Assembly: GCA_963682025.1 (NCBI GenBank)
Contig: OY821521.1
Coordinates: 56,493,908-56,557,907, forward strand
Length of the DNA: 64,000 nt
Direction: 5' to 3'
DNA from: Cordilura impudica
Lineage: Eukaryota > Arthropoda > Insecta > Diptera > Scathophagidae
Under the pieces are notes generated by a model. That model was not told the origin of the DNA and searched no databases. It worked only from the letters and a program-made list of their open reading frames with translations. Made by a program: the position numbers and the translations under genes. Position 1 is the stretch's first letter. Each line of letters opens with the position of its first letter. Positions 34,153 through 46,332 of the stretch are shown piece by piece.

Positions 34153-34405
34153 TATATATTATATAGGGTTAAAGAGGACATTTGCGCCTTTCTCCTGGTG
34201 GTTAACGTTTCTTGTTCCCATTTGTTCCCTAGAAGTTCTATTCGACTAAAATTGGAATTTGACAAAAATATAGTAGTTTAATAAATATTTCAGAACACCC
34301 GTAATATTAAACGGTAGGGCTGTGACTACTTGCAACAACAAAATACTACAATCCCACCCCTCTGTCAAAACCATTTTTTTTTGATAAAAAACAAAAAAAA
34401 AAAAA
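34153..34405. other. unassigned
   Basis: No feature recognised; an A-run lies just before the following M1 copy. Confidence 0.35.
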
Positions 34406-35134
34406 CAAGTAAGGCCCAACTTACTGGATATAGAAAATAAGCATAAACCAAATTTGAGTGGGATTTTTATTAATTTTTTCGGCTTCAGATATGAAAAAGT
34501 TCATATCGGATGCTATATATATATGGGGACTAGGCCCAAAAATGGACCGATCCTGATCATGTTTGGTAAAGTCTCTTGTATTTTCAAAAATATATACAAA
34601 TAAAATTTGAGAAGAATCAGTGCAATATTTTTGTTTTTGGACAGATTTAAGTGAAGATCAGGAAGCAGCTCTATATAGGGCCTATGGCTAAGAGTTGTCC
34701 AATAGGGATCATTTTTGGACTACTGATTAATGGATGTAATATATACATACAAACCCAATTTGACTAAGATTTGTAGGATAATCTGGGTCTTATGGCAATA
34801 TATGTTGATTTCATAGGGGTCATTTGTATGTGGGCTAGGTCTAAACATGGACCGATTCTGCCCAATTTCAATAGCGTTCATCCCATGGCCGATTAAAGAT
34901 TAAATGCCAAATTTCATCAAAATATATCCATATTTGCGACCTGTAGTTTGATTACAAGCTTTACATGGACACACAGACGGACGGACGGACGGACGGGCAT
35001 CGTTAAATCGAATCAGATAGTGATTCTGATTCAATCGGTATAATTAAAGATGGGTTTAGGTCAAATATTTTTGGTTGTTACAAACAGCAGCACAAAGTCA
35101 TTATACCCAAACCACATAGTGGTATAGGGTATAA
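34406..35134 (-). mobile_element. M1 element lacking its 3' hairpin
   Basis: Inverted copy from CAAGTAAGGCCCAACT to CTATACCACTATGTGG (inverted). The roughly 70 bp that normally separates CTTACTTG from GGCCCAAC, including the hairpin, is deleted. Confidence 0.78.
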
Positions 35135-35824
35135 AAATTAACTCTTTCTAAAATTAAAAAAAAAATCAGTTGAGTTTGATAGCATTCCACGCCCACAATT
35201 AGCAATAGTTTAACCTAGTTTTTCGTCTACTTTAGTTTGGATATATTAACAACAAAATGGAGTTAGAATTTTAAAAATCGTTGACAAAAATAAATGCACT
35301 TTTGGCCACTGAAATCAGAATTTCAGCCACAGTCCTTGATATCTTTCCCCCATATTATTCACTATATTCGCAAGGTTTTCAGGATATTAATTCAAAAGAA
35401 ATTAAATCGGTGTTATTATTTATATGAAGAATTTACAATTTTTTTTAAACAATTATGCGTAATAGGTGGACCAAACAGTATTTTTAAAAATTTTAAAAAT
35501 TTTTTGTGGACAAAATTTACCTTTTCACTTTCAATACAAGGATTAAAGTTAATTTTTGGCGTATGTACGTAATTATTCACAAAACAGTCAAATCTCTTCT
35601 ATTTGGCCTACTCCACTAGTTTTCGATATACGGCGAGCCTGACCTGTTATAAAATCCACTTATCTCAAACATAAAATTCATATACATATATTACTGTTTT
35701 TTATTTAACAATTGTTTTTAAATGAGATACCATCATTTATATGTAAATTAAGCCAGAACTGCTCAAACGATTTTAATAAAAAAAATTGCTTGTTTTATTT
35801 GTAATATACCCATGTTTATAGCTT
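35135..35824. other. unassigned
   Basis: A 92-codon open frame (35294-35572) has no recognisable motif. Nothing else seen. Confidence 0.35.
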
Positions 35825-36347
35825 CCCAGCAAAACCTTGGTAATGTTTAGTTATTACCGTTTGCATTACATGGTAATGTTAACCCCATACCATTTGAATT
35901 GTCTCAAGCTAAATGTAAGGACTTAAAGATAATTATTTATGTAAATACTTACTGGTAATGACCACTGTTTGTATTATTAAAAACTGTAAATAATGAGTTA
36001 AATTTAATGAAACAAACTATTTCGCGGCGATAGTCATCATTGGACAAAAAACGCAGCAAAACCTGTTAAATTTTACATTACATTATTTACAACATATTGT
36101 GCGATACCAATGTGTTGGTTTTACTTTAAATTTACTTTACTCCGTACATGTAACAAATTACCAAAACCCTTCTGGTTATCTATAAAGTAACTAGTTATTT
36201 GTATTATCACCTAGTAAGGTGCCAGTGAGGCCTTCCCTCCAATGGCACCCCATGTTAAAATAATGGGTTTCACTATGGAAAGGTAACTACTGAACACTTG
36301 ATTTCTTATTCTAAAGCTCATTACATGTAATGGAAAGTTTTGCTGGG
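35825..36347. mobile_element. 523-bp TIR element with CCCAGCAAAAC ends
   Basis: The left end CCCAGCAAAACCTTGGTAAT pairs with the right end CCATTACATG...AAAGTTTTGCTGGG: 11 bp perfect, then partial. The body holds several TAATGTWA/TTACCA motifs. No coding capacity; class unknown. TT lies outside both ends. Confidence 0.62.
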
Positions 36348-37289
36348 TTAAGATAAAAAATAGAAACTGTTACTAATTTGATTTTTTAAGAATAAAAAAA
36401 ATTTAAAAATTTCCATTTTGCATGAAAATTTTATTTCCGAAACTCTTTCTCAATATTTCCGAAACTATTGGGCTAATTAAAAATAGTATCGCGGCTTATT
36501 GCGAGAAATAGAGGCAATTCAAATAATATAAATTAAATGCTGAGAACTTCGTGAAAATATGTACCAGAATTGACAAACAAACCCTAAGACACAGAATTAG
36601 TGTTGCCCTGTGTTATTCTGCTACCACTTTACACACCGCACTCAAAAAAACTATACGAATTACAATGTATACTATAAAAAAATTTAAAAAATTCTGGTCT
36701 AAAAATATGCTTTTATACCAAAACTAGTTAGTTTTAAAACAAGACAACAATTTGCCACTTGATTCAACTAAACAATTTTATGTTCTTGCTGTTTTTCGAT
36801 CTGTAAACCATATTTGCCCAATTCATGTGGCGTCTTGAGTGTACGGTGTAAAATGTTAGGCATTTTGTTTAGTTTTAAAAATATAAGCGTTTCTATGTTT
36901 CCTGCTAAAATTTTAACTTATATGACCTGACTATTTTAAAAACATTTCCCGACCAATCTATAGGGGTGTCAAAGCTGGAATGTAAACTTTATACCGTTTT
37001 GCTTTATGATGTTTAGATATTAAGATATAAGCGATTTTCTGTTCATCATCAAAGTTTCATGTTTTTCAATCTGACTGACAACTTAAATAATTGAGGGGAC
37101 AGAATATAAACACTTTTACTCGACAACGCGTATTTTGCGATTTTATGTACACTGGCATAAGTATGTAGACGTATAGCATCACTGAATCAGCATATCAGCA
37201 GATAAGTGAGTCAGTGATGGGCATAAATATATAGAATATATGCCGTCCAGGACTAAATACACTCCTAAGATTAAATTATTGTTCTGAAA
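36348..37289. other. unassigned AT-rich sequence
   Basis: No gene or repeat recognised. Confidence 0.35.
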
Positions 37290-38015
37290 CAAATAAATAT
37301 TTCCTTGGAATACAAATGCACGCAGACGATGTCCAGCTCTACAATAGTTGTAAAACATCAAGTGTTACAGAATCCATTGGGAAGATACACGATGATCTCA
37401 ACTATATTTATGAATGATCATTAGCTAATGGTCTTTGCTTAAATGCTAGAAAATCTATTGGTATGATCATTGGTAAAGCATTGTATTCAACAATAAACTT
37501 GTGAGCTTTTCTCCAGTTGCGATTCATTAAGCAAAAAAAACTTACTGAAATGCCGAACATTGTTGTATTTACATAAAATAATTTGTCCAGGTCAACCTGA
37601 ATATCTCTACAACAGAATAACTTTTTCGAGGTCAATGCGAGGTAAAAAAAATTAACACTATACGATATAAAAAGCAAATATCTGAACGCCATTTCTTTCC
37701 TGAATTCTATTCGCCTCTGGAACCAACTACCTCCCAACATTCAAATTATTAGCAATGCAAGGCACTTCAAAGCAGCTATATTTAGCAATTTACTTAATTA
37801 AAAATATTTTATAATAATTATTATACTTGTTTTACTTATAATTAGATAATTGTTAAGTTAAAATTACTTGCTGTTTTAAATATTTAAAATTGTATTAATA
37901 TTATTTTATTTTGTTTAACAATGTTCTATGTTTGGCTTAATCTACCCAGTACTGTAATATAAGACATGTTCTTGTTGTATTGTATTTATCCTCAATAAAT
38001 AAATAAAAAATAAAT
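37290..38015 (+). pseudogene. Jockey/CR1-like retrotransposon 3' part
   Basis: LQMHADDVQLYNSCK (37315-37359) is the RT catalytic block (here HADD in place of YADD), followed by ESIGKIHDDLNYIYE, a stop, and SLANGLCLNARKSIGM. After an internal deletion, YLNAISFLNSIRLWNQLPPN (37678-37740) and FKAAIFSNLLN end the protein at about 37800. The 3' UTR finishes with CTCAATAAATAAATAAAAAA at 38015. It is a truncated dead copy. Confidence 0.78.
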
Positions 38016-38589
38016 GCAATGCAAAAGAAAAAATATAGTGTTGCATATTTTTCGAATTTGCAGTTTTTATTAAATTCTACAGCTATATTTTTATACCCTC
38101 CACACCTCAGTGGCAGAGGGTATATTTAGGTTTGTCATTCCGTCTGTAATGCATCGAAATAAATTCCTGAGACCCCAAAAAAATATATTGTCTTGATCCT
38201 TATAACAAGGGAAGTTGATTTACCGATGACCGTCTATCCGTCTGTCCGTCTGTCTGTGGAAATCACGATCACGCCGTCAATATCTAAGCTAGACCGTTCG
38301 TTTTTATATAAAATCGTTTATTAACATCCCAAAGGAGTTGCTATTTAAAATCGTCAAAATCGGTCAAAGGGTTCACGAGCTATGAATGAAACTTTGAAAA
38401 AACTCTTGAAAAAATAAAAATTTTCAGTGTGTTTTTCTTAAGATATGTGTATATGTTGTAATTCTTCGTATTGTTGAAGTCATTACAGTTGTGTCTATAT
38501 TAATACTGCACGTGTCACATTGGCCTAAGCAAGTTTTACCACATATTTTTGTATCATTAAAATTAAATAATAAAAATTAAAAATTAATC

Positions 38590-38604
38590 AAAATAAAAAA
38601 TGAA

Positions 38605-38636
<32 letters not shown>

Positions 38637-38751
38637 GAAAAATGGAAAATGGAAAATGAAAATTGAAAATTGAAAATTGAAAAATGAAAATTGAAAAATG
38701 GAAAATGGAAAATGAAAAATGGAAAATGAAAAATGACAAATTAAAATTGAA
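38590..38751. repeat. A-rich array (GAAAAATG units), left part
   Basis: Tandem GAAAAATGGAAAAT-like units, the complement of the T-rich arrays at 1-1850 and 10963-11750. Confidence 0.85.
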
Positions 38752-39575
38752 CAAGTAAGAAAATTATAGTCGGTCTAGACCGACTATACGATACCCTATA
38801 CCATGCGTTTAGAAACCCTATCTCTTAGGCCCAACTAACTGGACATTGAAAATAAGCAAAAACCAAATTTGAGTGGGATTTTTATTAATTTTTTTGGCGG
38901 CAGATATGATAAAGTTCATATCGGATGCTATATCTATAAAGGGACTAGGTCCAAAAATGGACCGATCCTGATCATGTTTGGTAAAGTCTCTTGTATTTTG
39001 CAAAAATATGTACAAACAAAATTTGAGAAGAATCAGTGCAATATTTTTGTTTTTTAATAGATTTAAGTGAAGATCGGGAAGCAGCTCTATATGGGGTCAA
39101 AGGGATCATTTTTGGACTACTCATTAGTGGATATAATGAACGCATACAAACCCAATTTGAGTAAGATCTATATGACAATTTGGATCTTATGGCAATTTAT
39201 GTCGATTTCATATGGGTAATTTGTATGGGGGCTAGGTCTGAACATGGACCGATTCTCACCAATTTCAATAGCGTTCATCCCATGGCCGATAAAAGCTTAT
39301 ATACCAAATTTCATCAAAATATATTCATATTTGCGACCTGCAGTTTGATTACAAGCTTTACATGGACACACAGACGGACGGACGGACGGACGGACGGACG
39401 GACGGACGGACGGACGGACGGACGGACGGACAGACGGACATTGTTAAATCAACTCAGAAAGTGATTCTGATTCGATCGGTATAATTAAAGATGGGTCTAG
39501 GTCAAATATTTTTGGTTGTTACAAACAGCAGCACAAAGTCATTATACCCAAACCACATAGTGGTATAGGGTATAA
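38752..39575 (-). mobile_element. M1 element, full length, with expanded (GGAC)n
   Basis: It runs from CAAGTAAGAAAATTATAGTC to GGGTATAA. Its proto-microsatellite has grown to about 14 ACGG units (39373-39430), against 3-5 in most other copies. It lies in the M2 array, with array on both sides. Confidence 0.82.
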
Positions 39576-39657
39576 AAATGCAAAATGAAAAATGGAAAAT
39601 GAAAATTGAAAATTGAAAAATGAAATTGAAAATTAAAAATGGAAAATAGAATGCGAA

Positions 39658-39689
<32 letters not shown>

Positions 39690-40110
39690 GAAAATTTAAA
39701 ATTGAAAAATGGAAAATGGAAAATGAAAAATGGCAAATGAAAAATGGAACATGAAAAATGAAAATGAAAAAATGGAAAATGAAAAGAAGAAAATGAAAAA
39801 TGGAAAATTAAAAATGGAAAATGAAAAATTAAAAATAGAAAATGAAAATGGAACATGAAAAATGAAAAATAAAAAATGAAAAATGAAAATTGAAAAATGG
39901 AAAATGAAAAATGACAAATTAAAATTGAAAAATGGAAAATGAAATTGAAAAATGAAAAATGGAAAATGAAAAATGAAAAATTGAAAACGGAAAACGAAAA
40001 ATTAAAAATGGAAAATGGAAAAATTAAAATGAAAAATGAAAATTGGAAAATGAAAAATGAAAAATGAAAAATGAAAAATGAAAAATGAAAAATGAAAAAT
40101 GAAAAATGAA

Positions 40111-40171
<61 letters not shown>

Positions 40172-40200
40172 AAAAATGAAAATGGAAAGTGAAAAATGAA

Positions 40201-40232
<32 letters not shown>

Positions 40233-40705
40233 GGAAAATGAAAAATGGAAAATGAAACATTTAAAATAAAAAATGGCAAATGGAAAATGAAACATTTAAA
40301 ATAAAAAATGGCAAATGGAAGATGAAAAATTTAAAATTAAAAATGGAAAGCGGGATATGGAAAATGAAAAATGGAAAATGAAAAATGAAAAAATAAAAAT
40401 AAAAAATGAAAAATGGAAAATGAAATAAGAAAGGAAAATGGAAAACGGAAAATGAAAAATGAAAAATTAAAAAAGGAAAATGGAAAATGGGAAATGAAAA
40501 TTGAAAAATGAAAATTGAAAAATTAAAAATGGAAAATGAAGAATGAAAAATCGAAAATGGAAAATGAAAAATGAAAAATGAAAAGTGGAAAATGGAAAAT
40601 GAGAAATTAAAAATGAAAAACTAAAAATGAAAAACGAAAAATGAAAATTGAAAAGTGAAAAATGGAAAATGATAAAAAAAAAATTAAAATTGAAAATGAA
40701 AAAGC
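39576..40705. repeat. A-rich array (GAAAAATG units), right part
   Basis: About 1.1 kb of GAAAAATG/GGAAAATG units, with perfect stretches around 40050-40120. Phenylalanine-rich frames on the minus strand, up to 245 codons, are artefacts of this repeat. Confidence 0.88.
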
Positions 40706-40734
40706 TGCCCAGCCGAATTTAACACTCTTACTTG

Positions 40735-42150
40735 TTATACCACTATGTGTGACTTTCTACTGATGTTTGTAACTACCAAAAGTATTTCACCATATTTTAT
40801 TATACCGATTGACTCAGAGTGTCTTTCTCAGAGTCACTTTCTGAGTCGATTAAGCGATGTCCATCCGTCCGTCTGTCCGTCCGTCTGTGTGTCCATGTCA
40901 ACTTTGTAATCAAACTACAGGTCGTAAATGTGAATATATTTTGACCAAATTTAGTTATAAGCTTCTATTGGCCGTATGATGAACTCCATAGAAATTGTTG
41001 AAAAGCGGTTCATGTTCAGATCTAGTCCCCATACAAATGAACCCCATGAGGTCAACTTAAATTGCCATAATATCAAAATTATCATATAGATCTCGGTCAT
41101 AATTGGGTTTGAGCATGTGTATTACACCCATTTAGTAGTCTAAAAATTAACCCTATAAGACAGTTCTTAGTTCTGTGGTTTTCTAGAATAACCGCGTATG
41201 TCATAAAATAAAAATGTTCAGGGGAGCCAAAAAACGTTATATTTGAAATTATGGGCTCGATATAAAGTTTTTAGAGCTTTTTATTTAACAGTCCTGTAGA
41301 TATGGTCAATAAATACTTTATATAAAATTTTGACTCAAAAATCTTCATAGGAATAGATCCTAGAGAAGGACGGAAAAACAATATGTAAATAACACTTAAA
41401 CTGTGTGCAGATAAAACAACTTATGTCGACAAACGTCGTTTTCTTTGAAAAAGAAAACTACCAATGCAACCACCCATGTAGACATAAGTTGTTGTTGCTT
41501 GAAAAATGGATCAAGAATAATAGTGACAAAAAATAACAGAGATAAACACACAAGTTTTTATAAGTGGTTATAAACTGAAAAATAATCCAAGATTATTTTG
41601 AATTTTTTTTCATTAATAACAACGTATGTCGGTATGTGTCGTTTTCTGAGAAAATAATTTGTCAGCGATCAAACGTATGTTGACATACGTCGATAGTGCT
41701 GCAAATTAATTTAATAAAACTCAGGAACGGTCAATATTTTTATTTTTTTTTTAAATTTAACACATGTAAAGAGCGTTAAAAATTAATATATTTGGCATTG
41801 TTAACTCAAAACTGACAAAAATGGACATACGCGGTTATTCCAGAAAACCACAGAGTTGTAGCTTGTTGTGAAACTGATTCCCGATCTTCACTTAAATCTT
41901 TCAAAAAACAAATATATTGCACAGATTTTTCTCATATTTGGTTTGTATATGTTTTTGCACCAAATTAGTGACCTTACCAAATTTAGTCAGGATCGGTTCT
42001 AGTCCCAGTCGATCTAGTCTCCATATAAATATAGCAACCGATATGAACCGAAAGCCAAAAAATTAACAAAGACTCAAATTTGTTTAATGCTTATTTTCTA
42101 TATCTAGAAAATATCTAGTCGATCTGGATCGACTATAATTTTCTTGCTTG
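40735..42150 (+). mobile_element. M1 element interrupted by a 681-bp MITE
   Basis: It starts TTATACCACTATGTG directly after the CTTG end of the M2 element and ends GTCGATCTGGATCGAC, TATAATTTTCTTGCTTG. The M1 text breaks at 41172 (ACAGTTCTTAGTT) and resumes at 41858 (CTGATTCCCGATCTTCACTT), so the insert can be cut out cleanly. Confidence 0.78.
41173..41853. mobile_element. 681-bp MITE with 30-bp TIRs and 4-bp TSD
   Basis: The 30-bp TIRs start CTGTGGTTTTCTAGAATAAC and differ at one position; AGTT is repeated outside both ends (41169-41172, 41854-41857). Subterminal ACTTATGTCGACAAACGTCG, ACGTATGTCGGTATGTGTCG and ATGTTGACATACGTCG motifs recur and could be transposase binding sites. It is non-coding. 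A 4-bp duplication would fit a CACTA/Chapaev-related family, but that is only inference. Confidence 0.82.
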
Positions 42151-42428
42151 TTTCTTTTGAAAATAAAAAACACGGTCATAAATATAATGTTTTTTTTTTT
42201 TGCAGTCCGTTAACCAGGGAAAAGTGTCATAAAATTGAATTGAGTAGTATCTTATACATCGCTTGATAACAGTATTTATATCTGAAAACGTAATTGGTTA
42301 CCCACCATTTATAATAATATTTTTTTATCATCGATTACTCTTGAAAAAAGAAACACTTTTCCAAAACTTTTTCTATGATAAATTTTAATATGAAAATAAT
42401 AACACTGTGCTAGTCGCAAATTGTAACA
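42151..42428. other. unassigned
   Basis: Short AT-rich stretch between two elements; nothing recognised. Confidence 0.35.
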
Positions 42429-42892
42429 AGCTGGGCACCGTACTGGTAAAGCTAATTCGCGTACGCTGTATTCAATGGCGATTGCCGTTTTTCAAAGTTA
42501 GCGCTCATATTCGCGATATTCGTGATTTAAAACTAAATTATGTCCGCCAGTGTATTCTATGTCATTACGTTTGTGTGATCATCATAATTTTGTTTGCTAA
42601 TGATCATAGGCCCTTAAATTTTTACATTTGAAATTTAGTTTGCATTTGCATTCTGCCTGTTGAAGTGAAACAGTTTATTGTTATTGGAAATAAACTGTTA
42701 CACTTGTATACAGGCAGAATGTAGGCAAAGGGTTGAGTTGAGTTATTGAAATCAGTTTGCTGGAGATAAAGACTGCGGTAATTAGTCATTTGGTATTTGT
42801 TGGTTCTCTTTACTTTAACTTGTATTTTTTTAGAAATAAACACTACATTAAATCAATAAACACTACATAAACATAGTTAAGTGTTATTAAAA

Positions 42893-45072
42893 TGGAGCAA
42901 CATGCGGAAAACGTACTATTACAGACTCTCGTCGGAAAATCGGCGATGACTTTGCGGAATTATATAACCAATACTTTAATCAGGTAGTTTTTCGTAATGT
43001 GCAGTGAGCCCCGTCTGTCGTTTGCACTAGGTGCTTGTCTATATTAAATAGATGGAAAAAAGGTAAGATTGGTTCTACGCCCTTTGGTGTTCCAATGATT
43101 TGATCGGATCCACAAGTTCATACTTCAGATGAGTGCTATGCGTGGTTAAATTTTGTTTCTGGAACAAATAGAAACAAATTACATACATTTCAATATACAG
43201 AAACAAAATATACCCAATTACCGTTGCCGCACTCGGAAAATATTCCAATTCCCAGAAGACCAAGCATAACAGAGGAATGTACGACACTAACAATACAAAC
43301 TGAAGGAGAGTCATTAGTATCACAATACCAACCATCCCACGTCATTAACAACTGCAATTATTTGGAAATTACACAAAACCGTTTGGACATTATGGTACGT
43401 CGCCTTAAACTATCTCAGCGGCAGTAAATTCTTTTAGCTAAGGAACTGAAACAAGCTAGTATTCTAGCGCCTGATGTTAAGGTGTATGGTTCAATCGGTC
43501 GTCATCGTCAATTTACAAATTTTTTTAAATCAATTGATAACAACTCGTTGGCATTTTGCATTGACATTCGCGGTTTAATTTTAACAATGCATCATGAATA
43601 TAAACCCGAAGATTGGCGATTGTTCATCGACTCATCAAAAAGCAGTTTGAAGGCAGTTCTTCTTCACATGACAAATACCAAAAATTCAGTTCCTATTGCA
43701 CTAAGTACCAACACAAAAGAGACTTATTTATCTTTGAAAAAATCCTCGATGTAGTGAAACGATCATAATTGGAAAATTTGTGCTGACTTAAAAGTGATAC
43801 CTCTTTTAAGAGGTATGCAAACGGGTTACACTAAAAATATGTGCTTCATGTGGTTATGGGATACCCGATATAGAGGTGATCAGTACGAAAAGCAGGACTG
43901 GCCTCAACGTGAAACAGCTAAATTACGAGTGAATAACATTGTTGAAAATCCACTTGTCTCAATTGATAAAGTATTGTTACCCCGATACATAACAAACTAG
44001 GGATTGTGAAAAACTTCATTAAGGTGCTTAATCCGACTGAAAAGGCGTTTAACGAGCTAATACTATGTTCTCACTGCAGCTAAATCCGCATTTGACTCGC
44101 TTTATAGTGGATTTAATTAAAGCTGGTAAATTTTTGGGTATATAAATACTGTCAAAATAAAACCCTCGCTTTAGCTAAATCGAGAATAAATCCAACAGAA
44201 ATCAGGGATGTATTGTGCAATTCGCCGCAAAATGAACAAATTTACAACGCTGCAGCAGAAAATTTGCATCATTTTACGACTGTGTATTTTCATTTACAAC
44301 AAAACAAAACAAAAATTCATAAATAAAAGCAGCAAGTGAGTATAGCAAAGAATTGTTTAATTAAAAAATTATTTATTTGCCTTTATTTCACTTTTAACTT
44401 TTTTTTTCGCAAAATTTTTCTCCAAAACAAAAACTATTAAAATGTAAATAAACAATTCGTTCGAACAGCTGTGCAGCAACTGTCAAACTAAAGCTACAAA
44501 TTGTAGTGAGAACGGTGGAGATTAAAAAATAAAGCTAATGCGGATTTAGCTGCAGTGAGAATGTAGTATAAGTCGCATTTTTCAAAGATTAAGTAATATG
44601 AAAATTAAAGAAGGTTTGTGTTAGATTATTCCATACTAATATGTTAGAAATTTTAATTTATTTTGCGTTTTTTAAAGGAATACTTAATGGACCGGACATC
44701 CGTCGCTTGATGAAGGACAAGTTATTTGAAGATGTACTTAGTATTGAAGAGGTTGAGACATGGAACTCTGTAAAAGGGGTTATTGACAATGTTTTAGGTG
44801 TTAATCGAGCTGATGATTGGCGTATTTATATAGAAAAAATGATTTCCGCTTTTTACCGTATTAATGTAAAAATGTCTCTTAAAGTCCATTTTTTGCATTC
44901 TCATGTCAACAAGTTTGCTGAACAATCACCAGCTGAATCTGATGAGCATGGGCAGAGATTCCATCAAGTGACGGCTAGACTTGAACACTGGTACAGTGGT
45001 AAAAAATTGGATTCTCTGTTAGGTGATATTTGCTGGAACTTGCAAGAAGAAATGCTTGAAAATGATGAATAA
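42893..45072 (+). pseudogene. transposase-like gene of an insect multi-copy family, broken
   Basis: After a start MEQHAENVLLQ (42893) the frames give a zinc-finger-like block CTRCLSILNRWKKGK with PFGVPMI and SDECYAW (43030-43150), PHSENIPIPRRPS, then DWRLFIDSSKSSLKAVLLH (43612-43668), WKICADLKVIPLLRGMQTGY (43768-43827), MCFMWLWDTRYRGDQYEKQD, IDKVLLPRYI, VHFLHSHVNKFAEQ and SDEHGQRFHQVTARLEHWY (44886-44996). This order, with candidate catalytic Asp, Asp and Glu in LFIDSS, CxDLK and SDEHGxRFH, is that of an unnamed protein repeated in many insect and cnidarian genomes. A 64-nt GT-AG intron (44614-44677) restores KEG-ILNGP. Stops at 43424 and 43752, frame changes and a nested MITE inactivate it. 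Confidence 0.72.
44062..44566. mobile_element. 505-bp TIR element nested in the transposase-like gene
   Basis: CTATGTTCTCACTGCAGCTA with AATCCGCATT at the left is matched, inverted, at the right end with two differences over about 30 bp. TA flanks both ends. It interrupts the gene between AFNEL and SRIFQRLSN. Confidence 0.78.
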
Positions 45073-45315
45073 ATAATGAATAAAATAAAAAAAATCCGGG
45101 AAAAAAATTTTTCCGCGAAAACAATTGACAGAAAAAATGTATTTAACAAAGTTGGATTGATTAAAATTCAAAAATGATCCCAAAAATATAAAAAATATAG
45201 TTTTTTGGTACTTTATTATTGAAATTTTAAATCGCGAATATCGCGAATATGAAAAACCGCTATCACAATTGAATTCAGCGTACGCGAATTAGCTTTACCA
45301 GTAAGGTGCCTAGCT

Positions 45316-46332
45316 CGTTACGAAAAAAAATGTCAAATTCGAGCACAGTGTAATTTTTTAGATACCACGTTCTAAATATTAATTATAATATTAATTTTAA
45401 TATTATGAAAAGTTTTGAAAAAAAACTTTTTTAAATTGAAATATTTTATATCGTGTACGTCTAACCACAAAATATATAACTAAATTCAAATTAGAACATT
45501 TCGCAAAGAATGAATTTTCTTTTCTTTCCACATAAAATCATGGACCACGTTATCTCATCATATATTCTCTTATTTTTGCTTTACTTCTACACTATATTTT
45601 TCTTACTTGCATAAGAGTATTCAGATTGCAGAATGCATTGTTTAAAGTCATTATTTAGTTAATCGAAGTTCAATCCAACGCATGCTATGATATTCAAAAG
45701 TTAATAAAAATTCTATACGAAAAATAATGATATCAAAAATTTTAACATTTAAGATAATTTTTTTATTAAGAATATTAATAATAGTTCTTATGCAAGCAAG
45801 AAATAAATGAAATGGTTAGTTGTGTCCTTAGAATAAAACTTTGGCAATCATTCACTTCTGTATGACAATTTGTTTGCTGGGTACAATTCAATTATTTAAT
45901 GTATTACAAATACAATTTAGCCATCTCTACATTTAGCCATCTCATATACAGTATACATTATATAATAATAATTTAATTTTTTTTTGTTGTAAAATATCCT
46001 TTTATTCCCTAAAGTAAGAGCTTGATTCATAAACAGAAATACAAACTTTAGTAATATAATGATAATTAAATTATTGCTATAGCATTAATTAAAATATGCA
46101 TAAATAAATAATGGTCTATAAAATTACAAAAAAAATCAATGATTTGCAACAGAAAAAATTTAGCAAATTATAAACATACATAATTAATTTTTTTATATCC
46201 TTGTCATCTCTTTACAATATATTTCCATTTGTTTAAGTAATGATTTAAAGTTTTTAATAAATGTCATTATTATTACTAAATAATAATAATTATTAAGTTT
46301 TATTTACATAACAAAATATTTTCTTTTTATAG
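45316..46332. other. AT-rich sequence without recognisable repeats
   Basis: I find no transposon homology inside the window for this stretch. Together with the exon-like 46333-46392 it may be host intron sequence. Confidence 0.35.

Larger units (their letters stand above)
38091..40734 (+). mobile_element. M2 element, full span, with array and nested M1
   Basis: The 5' end TTATACCCTCCACACCTCAG is followed by GTTTGTCATTCCGTCTGTAA, a GTCY block (38230-38260) and a unique part. A long A-rich array interrupted by an inverted M1 (38752-39575) comes next. The 3' terminus is AGCCGAATTTAACACTCTTACTTG in outline (40710-40734), with the hairpin decayed. The arrangement parallels the minus-strand copy at 10789-12712, which supports treating the whole span as one element. 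Confidence 0.68.
42433..45311 (+). mobile_element. TIR transposon, 2.9 kb, with a zinc-finger DDE-like gene
   Basis: The left end GGGCACCGTACTGGTAAAGC continues CTAATTCGCGTACGCTG. The inverted right end matches it over about 100 bp, including ATTCGCGATATTCG. AGCT is found outside both ends (42429-42432, 45312-45315), a possible 4-bp duplication, with one mismatch at the first TIR base. It contains one gene on the plus strand and a nested 505-bp MITE. An imperfect hairpin (CATTCTGCCTGT at 42648 and its inverse at 42721) lies upstream of the gene. Confidence 0.78.
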
